Source: Delftia tsuruhatensis NBRC 16741 (GTDB lineage: Bacteria; Pseudomonadota; Gammaproteobacteria; Burkholderiales; Burkholderiaceae_C). Taken from it: DNA of 64,000 nucleotides. Both the position numbers and the translations under genes were made by a program. The stretch lies in contig NZ_BCTO01000033.1 in assembly GCF_001571325.1 (NCBI RefSeq), positions 1 through 64,000 of the forward strand. Direction: 5' to 3'. Below are positions 24,090 through 33,371 of this stretch, one piece after another. The notes below the pieces were generated by a model, which saw only the letters and a program-made list of their open reading frames with translations, ran no database searches and was not told where the DNA came from. How positions within the stretch are numbered: the first letter of the stretch is position 1; each line of letters begins with the position of its first letter.

Positions 24090-25271
24090 ATGAAAAGCAT
24101 TTCCACCAGGCTGGTTCTCTGGGGCTTGATGAGTGTGGCAGGGGCAGGCTCCCTTGCACATGCGGCGACAGATCTGCCAGGCGGCCCGGCCGTCAATCAG
24201 CTCAACCTTCATCCGGCGGTCACGCGCATCGCGCATGAGCAGCATTACCTGCACTGGATGATGCTGATCATCTGCACGGTGATCTTCATCGGCGTGTTCG
24301 CCGTGATGTTCTATTCGATCTGGAAGCACCGCAAATCGCGCGGCGCCAAGGCCGCGAACTTCCACGAATCGGCCACGGTCGAGGTGGTCTGGACCGTCGT
24401 GCCCTTCATCATCGTCGTGCTCATGGCGCTGCCTGCCACCAAGGTGCTGGTGGCGCAGAAGGACACCACCAACGCCGATGTCACGATCAAGGCCACGGGC
24501 TACCAGTGGAAATGGGGCTACGACTACATCAACGGCGAAGGCGAGGGCCTGAGCTTCATCTCCACGCTGGACAGCAGCCACCGCGTGCTGTCCGACAGCG
24601 GCGATGTGTCCAAGGCACCCAACGACTACCTGCTCAAGGTGGACAACCCGCTGGTCGTGCCCGTGGACCGCAAGGTGCGCATCATCACCACGGCCAACGA
24701 CGTGATCCACTCCTTCATGGTGCCGTCCTTCGGCATCAAGCAGGATGCGATTCCGGGCTTCGTGCGCGACACCTGGTTCCGCGCCGAGAAGACCGGCGAC
24801 TACTACGGCCAGTGCGCCGAGCTGTGCGGCAAGGAGCATGCCTACATGCCCATCCACGTGAAGGTGCTGTCCAATGACGGCTACAAGGCCTGGGTGGACG
24901 AGCAAAAGAAGATCGCCGCCGCCAAGAAGGACGACCCCAGCAAGGTCTGGTCCCTGCAAGACCTGATCGCACGCGGCGAGAAGGTCTATGCGGCCAACTG
25001 CGCGGCCTGCCACCAGGCCAACGGCAAGGGCGCCGGTCCCATCAAGGCGCTGGACGGCAGCCCCGTGGTCCTGGGTCCCACGGCCGAGATGATGCATGTG
25101 GTGCTGGAAGGCCGTGCCAACGGCGCCATGCCCGCCTGGAAGCAGCTGAGCGATACCGAGCTGGCCGCCGTGGTCACCTTTGCCAAGAACCACTGGTCCA
25201 ACAAGACCGGCCAGCTGGTGCAGCCGGCCGAGTTCGTGGCCGCCCGCACAGGCAAGTTCCCTGCGCAGTGA
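24090..25271 (+). CDS. coxB: Cytochrome c oxidase subunit II with fused cytochrome c domain
   Basis: 393 residues. A signal peptide (about 1-25) is followed by two transmembrane helices (about 50-75 and 95-118). The periplasmic cupredoxin domain carries the CuA site, including CAELCGKEHAYM (C-x3-C-x3-H-x2-M). The C-terminal class I cytochrome c domain has CAACH, a caa3-like layout. It accepts electrons from soluble cytochrome c and passes them to subunit I. I prefer ATG 24090; GTG 24081 in the same frame is an alternative, and neither has a strong Shine-Dalgarno. First gene of the cox cluster. Confidence 0.93.
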   Translation: MKSISTRLVLWGLMSVAGAGSLAHAATDLPGGPAVNQLNLHPAVTRIAHEQHYLHWMMLIICTVIFIGVFAVMFYSIWKHRKSRGAKAANFHESATVEVVWTVVPFIIVVLMALPATKVLVAQKDTTNADVTIKATGYQWKWGYDYINGEGEGLSFISTLDSSHRVLSDSGDVSKAPNDYLLKVDNPLVVPVDRKVRIITTANDVIHSFMVPSFGIKQDAIPGFVRDTWFRAEKTGDYYGQCAELCGKEHAYMPIHVKVLSNDGYKAWVDEQKKIAAAKKDDPSKVWSLQDLIARGEKVYAANCAACHQANGKGAGPIKALDGSPVVLGPTAEMMHVVLEGRANGAMPAWKQLSDTELAAVVTFAKNHWSNKTGQLVQPAEFVAARTGKFPAQ

Positions 25272-25306
25272 GCACGCAAGACAGATGAGCGATTGGAGAT
25301 AACAGC

Positions 25307-26977
25307 ATGAGCGCCGTACTTCCCCCCATCCACAGCCCTGCGGGCGAGGGCCACGAACATGCGCATGAGCACGAGCATGGACACGGGCATGACGACCATC
25401 ACCACCACGCCACGCCCACGGGCTGGCGGCGCTGGATGTTCGCCACCAACCACAAGGACATCGGCACGCTGTACCTGCTGTTCTCGTTCACCATGCTGAT
25501 GGTGGGCGGGGTGCTGGCGCTGCTGATCCGCGCCGAGCTGTTCCAGCCCGGGCTGCAGATCGTCAACCCCGAGCTGTTCAACCAGCTGACCACCATGCAC
25601 GGCCTGATCATGGTGTTCGGCGCCATCATGCCGGCCTTCGTGGGCTTTGCGAACTGGATGCTGCCGCTGCAGATCGGCGCCTCCGACATGGCCTTCGCGC
25701 GCATGAACAACTTCAGCTTCTGGCTGCTGATCCCGGCCGGCCTGATGCTGGTGGGCTCGTTCTTCATGCCCGGCGGCGCACCCGCCGCAGGCTGGACGCT
25801 GTATGCGCCGCTGACGCTGCAGATGGGGCCGTCCATGGACACCTCCATCCTGGCCATGCACATCATGGGCGCCAGCTCCATCATGGGCGCCATCAACATC
25901 ATCGTCACCGTGCTCAACATGCGCGCGCCCGGCATGACGCTGATGAAGATGCCCATGTTCGCCTGGACCTGGCTGATCACGGCCTACCTGCTGATCGCCG
26001 TCATGCCCGTGCTGGCCGGCGCCATCACCATGACGCTGACGGACCGCCATTTCGGCACCAGCTTCTTCAACCCCGCAGGCGGCGGCGATCCGGTGATGTA
26101 CCAGCACATCTTCTGGTTCTTCGGCCACCCCGAGGTCTACATCATGATCCTGCCGGCCTTCGGCATCATCAGCCAGATCGTGCCGGCCTTCAGCCGCAAG
26201 AAGCTGTTCGGCTATGCGTCCATGGTGTATGCGACCTCGTCCATCGCCATCCTGTCCTTCATCGTGTGGGCGCACCACATGTTCACGACCGGCATGCCCG
26301 TCACGGGCCAGCTGTTCTTCATGTACGCCACCATGCTGATCTCGGTGCCCACGGCCGTGAAGATCTTCAACTGGGTGGCCACCATGTGGCGTGGCTCCAT
26401 GACCTTCGAGACGCCCATGCTGTTCTCGGTGGGCTTCATCTTCGTGTTCACCATGGGCGGCTTCACGGGCCTGATCCTGTCGATGGCGCCCATCGACATC
26501 CAGCTGCAGGACACCTACTACGTGGTGGCCCACTTCCACTACGTGCTGGTGGCCGGATCGCTGTTCTCCATGTTCGCGGCCTACTACTACTGGGCCCCCA
26601 AGTGGACGGGCGTGATGTATTCGGAGACGCGCGGCCAGATCCACTTCTGGGGCTCGCTGATCTTCTTCAACATCACCTTCTTCCCCATGCACTTCCTGGG
26701 CCTGGCGGGCATGCCGCGCCGCTATGCCGACTACCCCATGCAGTTCGCCGACTTCAACATGGTGGCCTCGCTGGGCGCGCTGGGCTTTGGCCTGATGCAG
26801 GTGTATTTCTTCCTCTTCGTCGTCGTGCCCGCCATGCGCGGCAAGGGCGAGAAGGCGCCGCAAAAGCCCTGGGAGGCTGCCGAAGGCCTGGAGTGGGAAG
26901 TGCCCTCGCCGGCGCCGTTCCATACCTTCGAGACGCCGCCCAAGCTGGATGCGACGGCGACCCGCGTCATAGGCTGA
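25307..26977 (+). CDS. coxA: Cytochrome c oxidase subunit I
   Basis: 556-residue heme-copper oxidase catalytic subunit with twelve membrane helices. Recognisable sites: HPEVY with the CuB His cross-linked Tyr region (near 265), the CuB His-His pair in WAHHMFTTG, the K-channel segment, and the heme a3/heme a ligands in VAHFHYVLVAGS (near 410). An unusual N-terminal extension of about 40 residues contains some fifteen histidines with Glu, Asp and Gly before the conserved WMFATNHKDIG. SD GGAGAT precedes the ATG. Confidence 0.95.
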   Translation: MSAVLPPIHSPAGEGHEHAHEHEHGHGHDDHHHHATPTGWRRWMFATNHKDIGTLYLLFSFTMLMVGGVLALLIRAELFQPGLQIVNPELFNQLTTMHGLIMVFGAIMPAFVGFANWMLPLQIGASDMAFARMNNFSFWLLIPAGLMLVGSFFMPGGAPAAGWTLYAPLTLQMGPSMDTSILAMHIMGASSIMGAINIIVTVLNMRAPGMTLMKMPMFAWTWLITAYLLIAVMPVLAGAITMTLTDRHFGTSFFNPAGGGDPVMYQHIFWFFGHPEVYIMILPAFGIISQIVPAFSRKKLFGYASMVYATSSIAILSFIVWAHHMFTTGMPVTGQLFFMYATMLISVPTAVKIFNWVATMWRGSMTFETPMLFSVGFIFVFTMGGFTGLILSMAPIDIQLQDTYYVVAHFHYVLVAGSLFSMFAAYYYWAPKWTGVMYSETRGQIHFWGSLIFFNITFFPMHFLGLAGMPRRYADYPMQFADFNMVASLGALGFGLMQVYFFLFVVVPAMRGKGEKAPQKPWEAAEGLEWEVPSPAPFHTFETPPKLDATATRVIG

Positions 26978-27082
26978 AATGAACCACCGCCTGGGTCGCT
27001 TCGCGCCTTCCCCCTTCCTCGATGTCCCTGGGGTGGGGCGCGACAGTTTCAGAGATTGCCAGTAGTCATGGAGATCAGAAAA

Positions 27083-27190
27083 ATGGATGCACAGCAACGA
27101 AAAGCCAATGTGCGGCTGGCGCTGATCCTGGTATCGGTGGCGCTGGTCTTTCTGGCCGGCTTCGTGATCAAGATCACCGTGCTCCATTGA
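27083..27190 (+). CDS. Cytochrome oxidase small assembly protein
   Basis: A 35-residue single-helix membrane protein (MDAQQRKANVRLALI start, then a hydrophobic helix, ending KITVLH). Tiny proteins of this pattern occur between coxA and ctaG in Burkholderiales and are annotated as cytochrome oxidase small assembly proteins; the role is inferred from position. The ATG at 27083 is preceded by GGAG at a good distance. The in-frame ATG at 27068 has no such site and would add five residues. Confidence 0.72.
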   Translation: MDAQQRKANVRLALILVSVALVFLAGFVIKITVLH

Positions 27191-27218
27191 GCGCTTGAAG
27201 GCAACAGGAGGGCAATCC

Positions 27219-27839
27219 GTGAGCGTGCGCAGTGAAAACGCGAAGATGGTGGGCAAGCTGGCCGTAGTGGCGCTGGGCATGTTTGCCTTCGGCTACGTGC
27301 TGATTCCCATCTACAAGCACATCTGCGAGCTCACGGGCATCAACATCCTGTCGCTGTCCGAGCGGCAGGTGCCGGGCAACGGCACGGCCGGGCGCGATGT
27401 GAAGCTGCCGGCCAACTCGCAGGTGGACAAGAGCCGCACCATCACCGTGGAGTTCGACGCCAATGCGCGCGGGCCCTGGGACTTCAAGCCGGCGCAGCGC
27501 TCCATGCAGGTCCATCCGGGCGAGCTGGCCACGGTCATGTACGAATTCCAGAATGTGCAGAACCGCCGCATGGCGGCCCAGGCGATACCGAGCTATGCGC
27601 CACGCCAGGCGGCTGCGCATTTCAACAAGCTCGAGTGCTTCTGCTTTTCGCAGTACACGCTGGAGCCCGGGGAAAAGCGCGAGTGGCCGGTGGCCTTCGT
27701 GATCGATCCGCGCATCTCCAAGGACGTGACCACGATCACGCTGTCCTATACCTTCTTCGAGGTGGGCGGCAGGACGCCGGCCGCGCCCACGGGCGATGCG
27801 CCGGTGGCCGCAGGGCCGAAGCAGGAGCCGGCCTCATGA
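27219..27839 (+). CDS. ctaG: Cytochrome c oxidase assembly protein CtaG/Cox11
   Basis: 206 residues: one N-terminal transmembrane helix (about 10-30) and a periplasmic immunoglobulin-like domain with the copper-binding C-x-C-F motif in KLECFCFSQYTL (near 143-154). CtaG delivers copper to the CuB centre of subunit I. The start is GTG at 27219, chosen because AGGAGG stands 7-12 bp upstream; a longer start would overlap this site. The 3' end overlaps the next gene by 4 bp. Confidence 0.92.
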   Translation: MSVRSENAKMVGKLAVVALGMFAFGYVLIPIYKHICELTGINILSLSERQVPGNGTAGRDVKLPANSQVDKSRTITVEFDANARGPWDFKPAQRSMQVHPGELATVMYEFQNVQNRRMAAQAIPSYAPRQAAAHFNKLECFCFSQYTLEPGEKREWPVAFVIDPRISKDVTTITLSYTFFEVGGRTPAAPTGDAPVAAGPKQEPAS

Positions 27840-28048
27840 ATGCGCCGCAACCCGGGGACAAGCGCCGCCCGCCCAGCGTGTGGCGCACGGTGCGCGCCGT
27901 GGCCTGGTCCCTGTTCGGCGTGCGCAGGGCTAGCGAGTACCAGCAGGACGGGGAGCGCATCACGCCGCTGCATGTGATTGCAGTGGGGCTGGCGGCCATC
28001 TTCCTGCTGGTGCTGGGATTGATCGCGCTGGTCAAGCTCGTGGTCTGA
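27836..28048 (+). CDS. DUF2970 small membrane protein
   Basis: 70 residues. Arg-rich N-terminus, the core RTVRAVAWSLFGVRRASEYQ, then a single C-terminal transmembrane helix (about 44-68). DUF2970 proteins are found between ctaG and coxC in betaproteobacteria and are presumed accessory to oxidase assembly; no direct function known. ATG overlaps the ctaG stop (ATGA). Confidence 0.82.
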   Translation: MNAPQPGDKRRPPSVWRTVRAVAWSLFGVRRASEYQQDGERITPLHVIAVGLAAIFLLVLGLIALVKLVV

Positions 28049-28118
28049 GCGGCGCGGCCATCGGGGACAGAGAGTGATAGACGGGAAACACAGAACCAAG
28101 AATGTCAGGAGCTGAGCA

Positions 28119-29000
28119 ATGAGTGCAACCACCCACGGCAAAACGCCTTACTACTACGTGCCGGCAGAGTCCAGCCATCCCGTCATGGCGGCGGCGGGGC
28201 TGTTCTTCGTGATCCTGGGCGCGGGCAACTGGATCAACGGCCATGAATGGGGCATGTACAGCCTGGGCCTGGGCCTGGTCTGGTGGCTGGCCGTGCTCTT
28301 TTTCTGGTTCCGGGAGGCCGCGCATGAAAGCGAGTCGGGCAAGTACGGTCGCAAGATCGACCTGTCCTTCCGCTGGAGCATGAGCTGGTTCATCTTCTCC
28401 GAGGTGATGTTCTTCGGCGCCTTCTTCACCGCCCTGTGGTGGGCGCGCTCGCACTCGGTGCCCGCGCTGGGCAGCCTGGACAACGCCTTGCTGTGGCCCG
28501 ACTTCAAGGCCGTCTGGCCCAGCATGGCAGCCGGCGCCACGGCCTCGCCGGCCAACAGTGTCGAGCCTTTCCAGACCGTGGGCCCGTTCTGGCTGCCCAC
28601 CATCAACACGGCGCTGCTGCTGACTTCGGGCGTGACGCTGACCATTGCCCACCATGCGCTGCAGGCCGGCCACCGCGCCCGCACCATCGCCTTCATGTGG
28701 ATGACGGTGATCCTGGGCTTCGTCTTCCTGTGCGTGCAGGGCTACGAGTACTACCACCTGTACACGGATCTGAACCTCAAGCTGTCCTCGGGCGTGTTCG
28801 GCTCGACCTTCTTCCTGCTCACGGGATTCCACGGCTTCCACGTCTTCGTGGGCATGCTGATGCTGTTCTTCATCACCATGCGCCTGCATGCCGGGCACTT
28901 CACGGCCGAGCGGCATTTCGGCTTCGAGGGCGCGGCATGGTACTGGCACTTCGTGGACGTGGTGTGGCTGTTCCTCTACGTGCTGGTCTACTGGATGTAG
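28119..29000 (+). CDS. coxC: Cytochrome c oxidase subunit III
   Basis: 293 residues with seven membrane helices. Conserved blocks: YYYVPAESSHPVMAA start, SWFIFSEVMFFGAFFTALWW (near 91-110), the central loop, TGFHGFHVFVGMLML near 232-246, and FGFEGAAWYWHFVDVVWLFLY near the C-terminus. Subunit III stabilises the catalytic core and the proton-uptake path. It is followed by a bidirectional terminator. Confidence 0.95.
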   Translation: MSATTHGKTPYYYVPAESSHPVMAAAGLFFVILGAGNWINGHEWGMYSLGLGLVWWLAVLFFWFREAAHESESGKYGRKIDLSFRWSMSWFIFSEVMFFGAFFTALWWARSHSVPALGSLDNALLWPDFKAVWPSMAAGATASPANSVEPFQTVGPFWLPTINTALLLTSGVTLTIAHHALQAGHRARTIAFMWMTVILGFVFLCVQGYEYYHLYTDLNLKLSSGVFGSTFFLLTGFHGFHVFVGMLMLFFITMRLHAGHFTAERHFGFEGAAWYWHFVDVVWLFLYVLVYWM

Positions 29001-29019
29001 TCTGTATCCGGCCCCATGC

Positions 29020-29047
29020 AAAAAGAAGCGCCAGGGCGCTTCTTTTT
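29020..29047. terminator. Bidirectional intrinsic terminator
   Basis: AAAAAGAAGCGC / GCGCTTCTTTTT with loop CAGG. It serves coxC on the plus strand and the DUF2909 gene on the minus strand, which converge here. Confidence 0.88.
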
Positions 29048-29070
29048 GTTTGTGGTGGCAGGGGGCTTGT

Positions 29071-29313
29071 CTATTGCCCGGCGGTCCAGCCGGTGGGATG
29101 GATGTAGCCCAGCTTGGCCGCCAGCAGCACGCACAGGAACAGCGCGATGGACAGGCCCACGCGCAGCGCCAGTGCACGGAACATGGCGCGGCTGCGGCGC
29201 CTGTCGTCGCCCGCTCCCTGCTGGTCTTCGGGATTGCGGCGCATCATGAAGAACAGGGCGCTGCCCAGACTGGCGACAATGGCCAGCAGGGCGAGAACGA
29301 TCACGAATTTCAT
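29071..29313 (-). CDS. Twin transmembrane protein (DUF2909)
   Basis: 80 residues with two hydrophobic helices (about 2-23 and 48-70) separated by a charged, Arg-rich loop (RRNPEDQQGAGDDRRRSRAMF). DUF2909 proteins are regularly found beside coxC and SURF1 genes in betaproteobacteria and are inferred to help oxidase biogenesis. It is the only gene of the cluster on the minus strand. Its start region faces the SURF1 gene, so the two share a divergent promoter region of about 30 bp. Confidence 0.8.
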   Translation of the reverse strand: MKFVIVLALLAIVASLGSALFFMMRRNPEDQQGAGDDRRRSRAMFRALALRVGLSIALFLCVLLAAKLGYIHPTGWTAGQ

Positions 29314-29342
29314 GGGTGGATTATCCGGTGCGTGTTTCCAGA

Positions 29343-30116
29343 ATGCCAGAGCGCTGGCGGTTTGTACTGATCACCTTGGCCGCGCTGATCGGCGTGGCCG
29401 TCACGCTGTCCCTGGGCCGCTGGCAGCTGCAGCGCGCGGCCTACAAGCAGGAACTGTTCGACGCCGTGCAGCGCCAGCAGGGCCTGCCGCCGTGGAGCAA
29501 CGCCCAGCTGGCAGCCGTGCAGCCCGGTGCGGTGCCGAACCCCGAAGCCGCGCCCTGGCTGCACCGTCCCGTGCAATTGCAGGGCCACTGGATTGCGGGG
29601 CAGACGCTGTACCTGGACAACCGCCAGATGCAGGGCCAGCCGGGCTTCTTCGTGCTCACGCCGCTGCGGCTGGCTGCGCCGCATGAGGACGTGGTGATCG
29701 CCGTGCAGCGCGGCTGGGTGCCGCGCAACTTCCTGGACCGCACGGCCCTGCCCGAGGTGCAGACGCCCGAAGGGCTGGTGACCGTCCAGGGGCGCATGGA
29801 GGCCGCGCCGTCCCGGCTCTACGAATTCGGCCGTGCAGGGGCAGACCCTGATGGGCAAAAGTCGCGCATCCGACAGAATGTGGACATTGCCGAATGGGCC
29901 GTGGCCTCCGGGCTGCCGCTGCGCGAATGGAGCCTGCTGCAGACCGGCGAAGCCAGCGAAGGCCTGCGGCGCGACTGGCCCGTTGTGACGGCCGGTGTCG
30001 AGAAACACCATGGCTATGCGTTCCAATGGTTTGGACTTGCGGCCCTGATCACGCTTTTGTATGTCTGGTTCCAAATCGTCCGACGCTTTGTCCGCCCGCG
30101 CCATGCCCGCTCCTGA
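29343..30116 (+). CDS. SURF1 family oxidase assembly protein
   Basis: About 257 residues: N-terminal helix (VLITLAALIGVAVTLSLGRWQ), the family's GRWQLQRA motif, the periplasmic region with TLYLDNRQMQGQPGFFVLTPL and GWVPRN, and the C-terminal helix after GYAFQWFGLAALI. SURF1/Shy1 proteins help insert heme a into subunit I. The start is uncertain: ATG 29343 gives the usual length; GTG 29316 in frame adds nine residues. Neither has a clear SD. Confidence 0.87.
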   Translation: MPERWRFVLITLAALIGVAVTLSLGRWQLQRAAYKQELFDAVQRQQGLPPWSNAQLAAVQPGAVPNPEAAPWLHRPVQLQGHWIAGQTLYLDNRQMQGQPGFFVLTPLRLAAPHEDVVIAVQRGWVPRNFLDRTALPEVQTPEGLVTVQGRMEAAPSRLYEFGRAGADPDGQKSRIRQNVDIAEWAVASGLPLREWSLLQTGEASEGLRRDWPVVTAGVEKHHGYAFQWFGLAALITLLYVWFQIVRRFVRPRHARS

Positions 30117-30792
30117 GACTCCCCTGGAGATGACTGTCCATGGCCTGCCACCCTTGCAGCCGGGCCTTGCCGGCGCGCAACGCACGCGCAGCGGCCGCTG
30201 GAAGATGCTGGCCGTGTTCGCGGTCTGCGCCGCGCCCGTGGTGGCCTCCTATTTCACCTACTACGTGCTGCGGCCTGGCCAGCAGCGCAGCTTTGGCGAG
30301 CTGATCGCGGCCCAGCCGGCCCTGCCTTCGGCCACGGCCACCACGCTGGACGGCGCGCCGCTGCCGCTGCAGTCGCTCAAGGGCCAGTGGCTGCTGCTCA
30401 GCGTGGCGGGCGGTGCCTGCGGCAGCGCCTGCGAAAGCCATCTCTATCTGCAGCGCCAGCTGCGCGAGACCCTGGGCCGCGAAAAGGACCGGCTGGACCG
30501 GGTCTGGCTCATCTCCGACGACGCTCCCGTGCCCGCCCACCTGCGCCCCGCGCTGGCCCAGGCCACGGTGCTGCGCGTGCCCGAGGCCGTGCTGCGCGGC
30601 TGGCTGCAGCCCGCGCCCGGCCATGCGCTGCAGGACCACCTGTACGTGGTGGACCCGCAGGGCCACTGGATGATGCGCATGCCCGCCGGGCTGGGCATGG
30701 CCGATGCCGGCAAGGCCAAGCGCGACCTGGACCGGCTGCTGCGAGCATCGGCCTCGTGGGACACGGCGGGACGCCCCGGCGACGGCGACTGA
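30103..30792 (+). CDS. SCO-like transmembrane thioredoxin-fold protein
   Basis: About 229 residues. An N-terminal membrane helix (WKMLAVFAVCAAPVVASYFTY) is followed by a periplasmic domain with a C-x3-C motif (GGACGSACESHLYLQRQLR) like the copper site of SCO proteins. A later HLYVVDPQGHWMMRMP block resembles SCO strands. Proteins of this type follow SURF1 in Burkholderiales and are poorly characterised. The 5' end overlaps the SURF1 gene: ATG 30103 gives a 14-bp overlap, ATG 30061 a 56-bp overlap; I favour the shorter. Confidence 0.75.
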   Translation: MPAPETPLEMTVHGLPPLQPGLAGAQRTRSGRWKMLAVFAVCAAPVVASYFTYYVLRPGQQRSFGELIAAQPALPSATATTLDGAPLPLQSLKGQWLLLSVAGGACGSACESHLYLQRQLRETLGREKDRLDRVWLISDDAPVPAHLRPALAQATVLRVPEAVLRGWLQPAPGHALQDHLYVVDPQGHWMMRMPAGLGMADAGKAKRDLDRLLRASASWDTAGRPGDGD

Positions 30793-30895
30793 GGCCTGCG
30801 CCAAGGAACCGAGCCGGCAGCCAGGCCGTCTCATGGAGGCAGGCAGGCCCCGCAGCGCCGGGGTCTTGCGGTTATGGGTTATGGTTTGCGGCTGT

Positions 30896-30929
30896 GCGAA
30901 AGCGCCTTCAGCAGACGCTTTCGCCTTTT
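30896..30929 (+). terminator. Intrinsic terminator after the SCO-like gene
   Basis: GCGAAAGCG (30896-30904) and CGCTTTCGC (30916-30924) with an 11-nt loop, followed by CTTTTC. It separates the SURF1/SCO-like transcript from the SCO gene at 31001. No heme A synthesis genes lie in this gap. Confidence 0.7.
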
Positions 30930-31000
30930 CACTTTCCAGCCCGGGCGGCGCGCAGGCTTTGCGGCCGCGCAGCCTGCGGCAACTACCTTGTTGAGGAAGC

Positions 31001-31615
31001 ATGAACAAACGGACAGCGCTGCGCTTTCTGGGCGTGACCGCCATGGCATGGGGCGCCCTGGCGCTGAGCGGATGCTCGCGCGAGGCCAAGACCAGTTTCC
31101 AGGGCGTCGATGTCACGGGCGCCGAATACGCCAAGGACATTCCCCTGCGCGATGTGGACGGCAAGCAGCGCAGCATCAAGGACTTTGCGGGCAAGGTCGT
31201 CGTGGTCTTCTTCGGCTACACGCAATGCCCCGACGTCTGCCCCACCACCCTGCAGGAGCTGGTCGAGGTCAAGCAGCAACTGGGCGCCGATGGCGACAGG
31301 CTGCAGGGCGTCTTCGTCACCCTGGACCCCGAGCGCGACACGCCCGAGGTGCTCAAGGCCTACCTGGGCAACTTCGACACAGGCTTCGTCGGCCTGCACG
31401 GCACGCCCGAGGAGACGGCGGCCGTGGCCAAGGATTTCAAGCTCTTCTACAAGAAGGTGCCCGGCAAGACCGAAGGCACCTACACGCTGGACCATTCGGC
31501 CGGCAGCTATGTCTACGACACGGCCGGCCGCCTGCGCGTGTATGAGCGATACGGCGGCGGCCCGCAGGTGCTGGGCGCCGACGTCAAGGCCCTGCTGCAG
31601 GAAAAGCGTTCCTGA
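31001..31615 (+). CDS. SCO1/SenC family copper chaperone lipoprotein
   Basis: 204 residues. A lipoprotein signal ends in LALSGC (Cys25). The thioredoxin fold carries the copper-binding CPDVC motif (in FFGYTQCPDVCPTTL near 72-86), and the conserved distal histidine lies in YTLDHSAGSYVYD. SCO proteins insert copper into the CuA site of subunit II. SD GAGGAAGC precedes the ATG. Last recognisable gene of the oxidase assembly set. Confidence 0.92.
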   Translation: MNKRTALRFLGVTAMAWGALALSGCSREAKTSFQGVDVTGAEYAKDIPLRDVDGKQRSIKDFAGKVVVVFFGYTQCPDVCPTTLQELVEVKQQLGADGDRLQGVFVTLDPERDTPEVLKAYLGNFDTGFVGLHGTPEETAAVAKDFKLFYKKVPGKTEGTYTLDHSAGSYVYDTAGRLRVYERYGGGPQVLGADVKALLQEKRS

Positions 31616-31775
31616 TCCTGCGCGCGCCGCAGCCAGTGTGACCGCCGTCACATTGGCTGCGTTTAGGCGCGATGCGGCAAACCATCCCTGATGTGCATCG
31701 CCGCAGGACTGCTTAGAGTGGGCCCCGCCTGGAGCGTCATGCCGACGCCCCGCCCATCTCCAAGAGACCTGATCC

Positions 31776-33371
31776 ATGCGGCGAAACGTGTACGTCACCC
31801 AGCGTGAGTACCCTTTGAACGAAGGAGAGACGCTTCTTTCCGTCACCGACCTGAAGGGGCGCATCGTCTATGCCAACGATGCCTTCATCCGCGTCAGCGG
31901 CTTCGAGGCCGCCGAGCTCTACGGCAAGGCCCACAGCATCGTGCGCCATCCGGACATGCCGGCCGCCGCCTTCGCCGACATGTGGTCCACCATCCAGCGA
32001 GGGCTGCCCTGGAGCGCGCTGGTCAAGAACCGGCGCAAGAACGGCGACCACTACTGGGTGCGCGCCAACGCCAGTCCCATACGCCATGCGGGCACCGTGG
32101 TCGGCTACCTGTCCGTGCGCACCCGGCCGCAGCCGTGCGAGGTGCAGCAGCATGCGGCGCTCTATGAACAGATCAATGCCGGCGTGCGCTCGCTGGGCCT
32201 GCACCGGGGCTTCCCAGTGGGGCGTGGCGCCGCGGGCGCGCTGCAGCGCTGGTGGCGCTTCAGGCCGCTGGCCTGGCGGGCGCAGGCCATGGTGGCGGGA
32301 CTGTGGCTGCTGGGATCGGCCGGGCTGTGGTTGCCGTCGCTGCAGGCCTGGGCCTCGGCTTTGCCCCTGTCCCTGACGCTGGCCGAGATCTGGCCCGCCT
32401 GGCTGATCTGGAGCCTGGCTTGCGTGGCGGCCGGGCAGTGGCTGCGCACCAGGCTGCTCATGCCCCTGGCTGCCCTGCGCGGACAGGCCCAGGCCGTGGC
32501 CAGCGGGCAGCAGACGGGGGAACTGTTCACGCAGCGCACGGACGAGATCGGCGCCATCGGCGGCGCCGTGCGGCAGACCGGACTCAACCTGGTCTCCCTG
32601 GTGGACGACATCCAGGGCAAGAGCGACCAGGTGCGCCGCTGCGCGCTGGCCGTGCAGCAGGGCAGCACCGAACTGAGCGACCGCACCGAGGCTGCCGCCG
32701 CCAGCCTGGAGCAATCGGCCCAGGCCATGCAGGCCCTGGCCTGCGCCATAGAGCGCAGCAGCGCCCAGGCCGGCGAGGCCGCCCGCCGCGCGCGGCATGG
32801 CGTGGACATGGCCGGGCAGAGCAGCCGCATGGTCGCGCAACTGGACCAGGGCATGCGCGGCGTGGCCCGGACCAGCGACCAGGTCGGGGAGATCAGCTCG
32901 CTCATCGACGGCATTGCCTTTCAGACCAATCTGCTGGCGCTCAACGCCGCCGTGGAGGCCGCGCGCGCCGGCGAGCACGGCAAGGGCTTTGCCGTGGTGG
33001 CCGACGAGGTGCGCGGCCTGTCCCAGCGCAGCGCCCACGCTGCGCGCCAGATCAAGGCATTGATCGAGGCATCGCAGCAGCAGGTGGCGCAAAGCTGCGC
33101 CATGGCGCGCGAAATGGGCGAGGCCATGCTCGCCGTGCAGGCCGACATGCGCGAGCAGCTGCTGCTGGCCGAAGGCATGCAGGCCGCCAGCCAGGCCCAG
33201 GCCGGTGGCGTGCAACAGGTACAGGCCGCCGTGCAGCAGCTCGAACAGATGACCCAGCACAACGCCACGCTGGCGCGCGACACCATCGCGCACGCGCAGC
33301 AGCTGGCCGGGCAGGCTCAGGCGCTGGAGGCTGCGGCATCGGTCTTCCACGGCAAGGGGCCGTCCGCATGA
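31776..33371 (+). CDS. PAS-domain methyl-accepting chemotaxis protein (Aer-like)
   Basis: 531 residues: an N-terminal PAS domain (about 15-125) of the Aer type with [21 protein letters not shown], then two closely spaced hydrophobic segments (about 165-215), a HAMP-like linker, and the conserved signalling tip ([40 protein letters not shown]). Aer-type receptors sense redox or energy state through a PAS-bound FAD and steer swimming. There is no periplasmic sensor domain. The stop overlaps the start of the next gene by 4 bp. Placement directly after the oxidase cluster fits a role in energy taxis. Confidence 0.88.
   Translation: MRRNVYVTQREYPLNEGETLLSVTDLKGRIVYANDAFIRVSGFEAAELYGKAHSIVRHPDMPAAAFADMWSTIQRGLPWSALVKNRRKNGDHYWVRANASPIRHAGTVVGYLSVRTRPQPCEVQQHAALYEQINAGVRSLGLHRGFPVGRGAAGALQRWWRFRPLAWRAQAMVAGLWLLGSAGLWLPSLQAWASALPLSLTLAEIWPAWLIWSLACVAAGQWLRTRLLMPLAALRGQAQAVASGQQTGELFTQRTDEIGAIGGAVRQTGLNLVSLVDDIQGKSDQVRRCALAVQQGSTELSDRTEAAAASLEQSAQAMQALACAIERSSAQAGEAARRARHGVDMAGQSSRMVAQLDQGMRGVARTSDQVGEISSLIDGIAFQTNLLALNAAVEAARAGEHGKGFAVVADEVRGLSQRSAHAARQIKALIEASQQQVAQSCAMAREMGEAMLAVQADMREQLLLAEGMQAASQAQAGGVQQVQAAVQQLEQMTQHNATLARDTIAHAQQLAGQAQALEAAASVFHGKGPSA

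Noticed and set aside
24986-27280. A 764-codon minus-strand open frame opposite coxA and parts of its neighbours
   Set aside because: It mirrors coxA codons, is dominated by His, Arg, Gly and Glu and has no recognisable domain; coxA is unquestionable on the plus strand.
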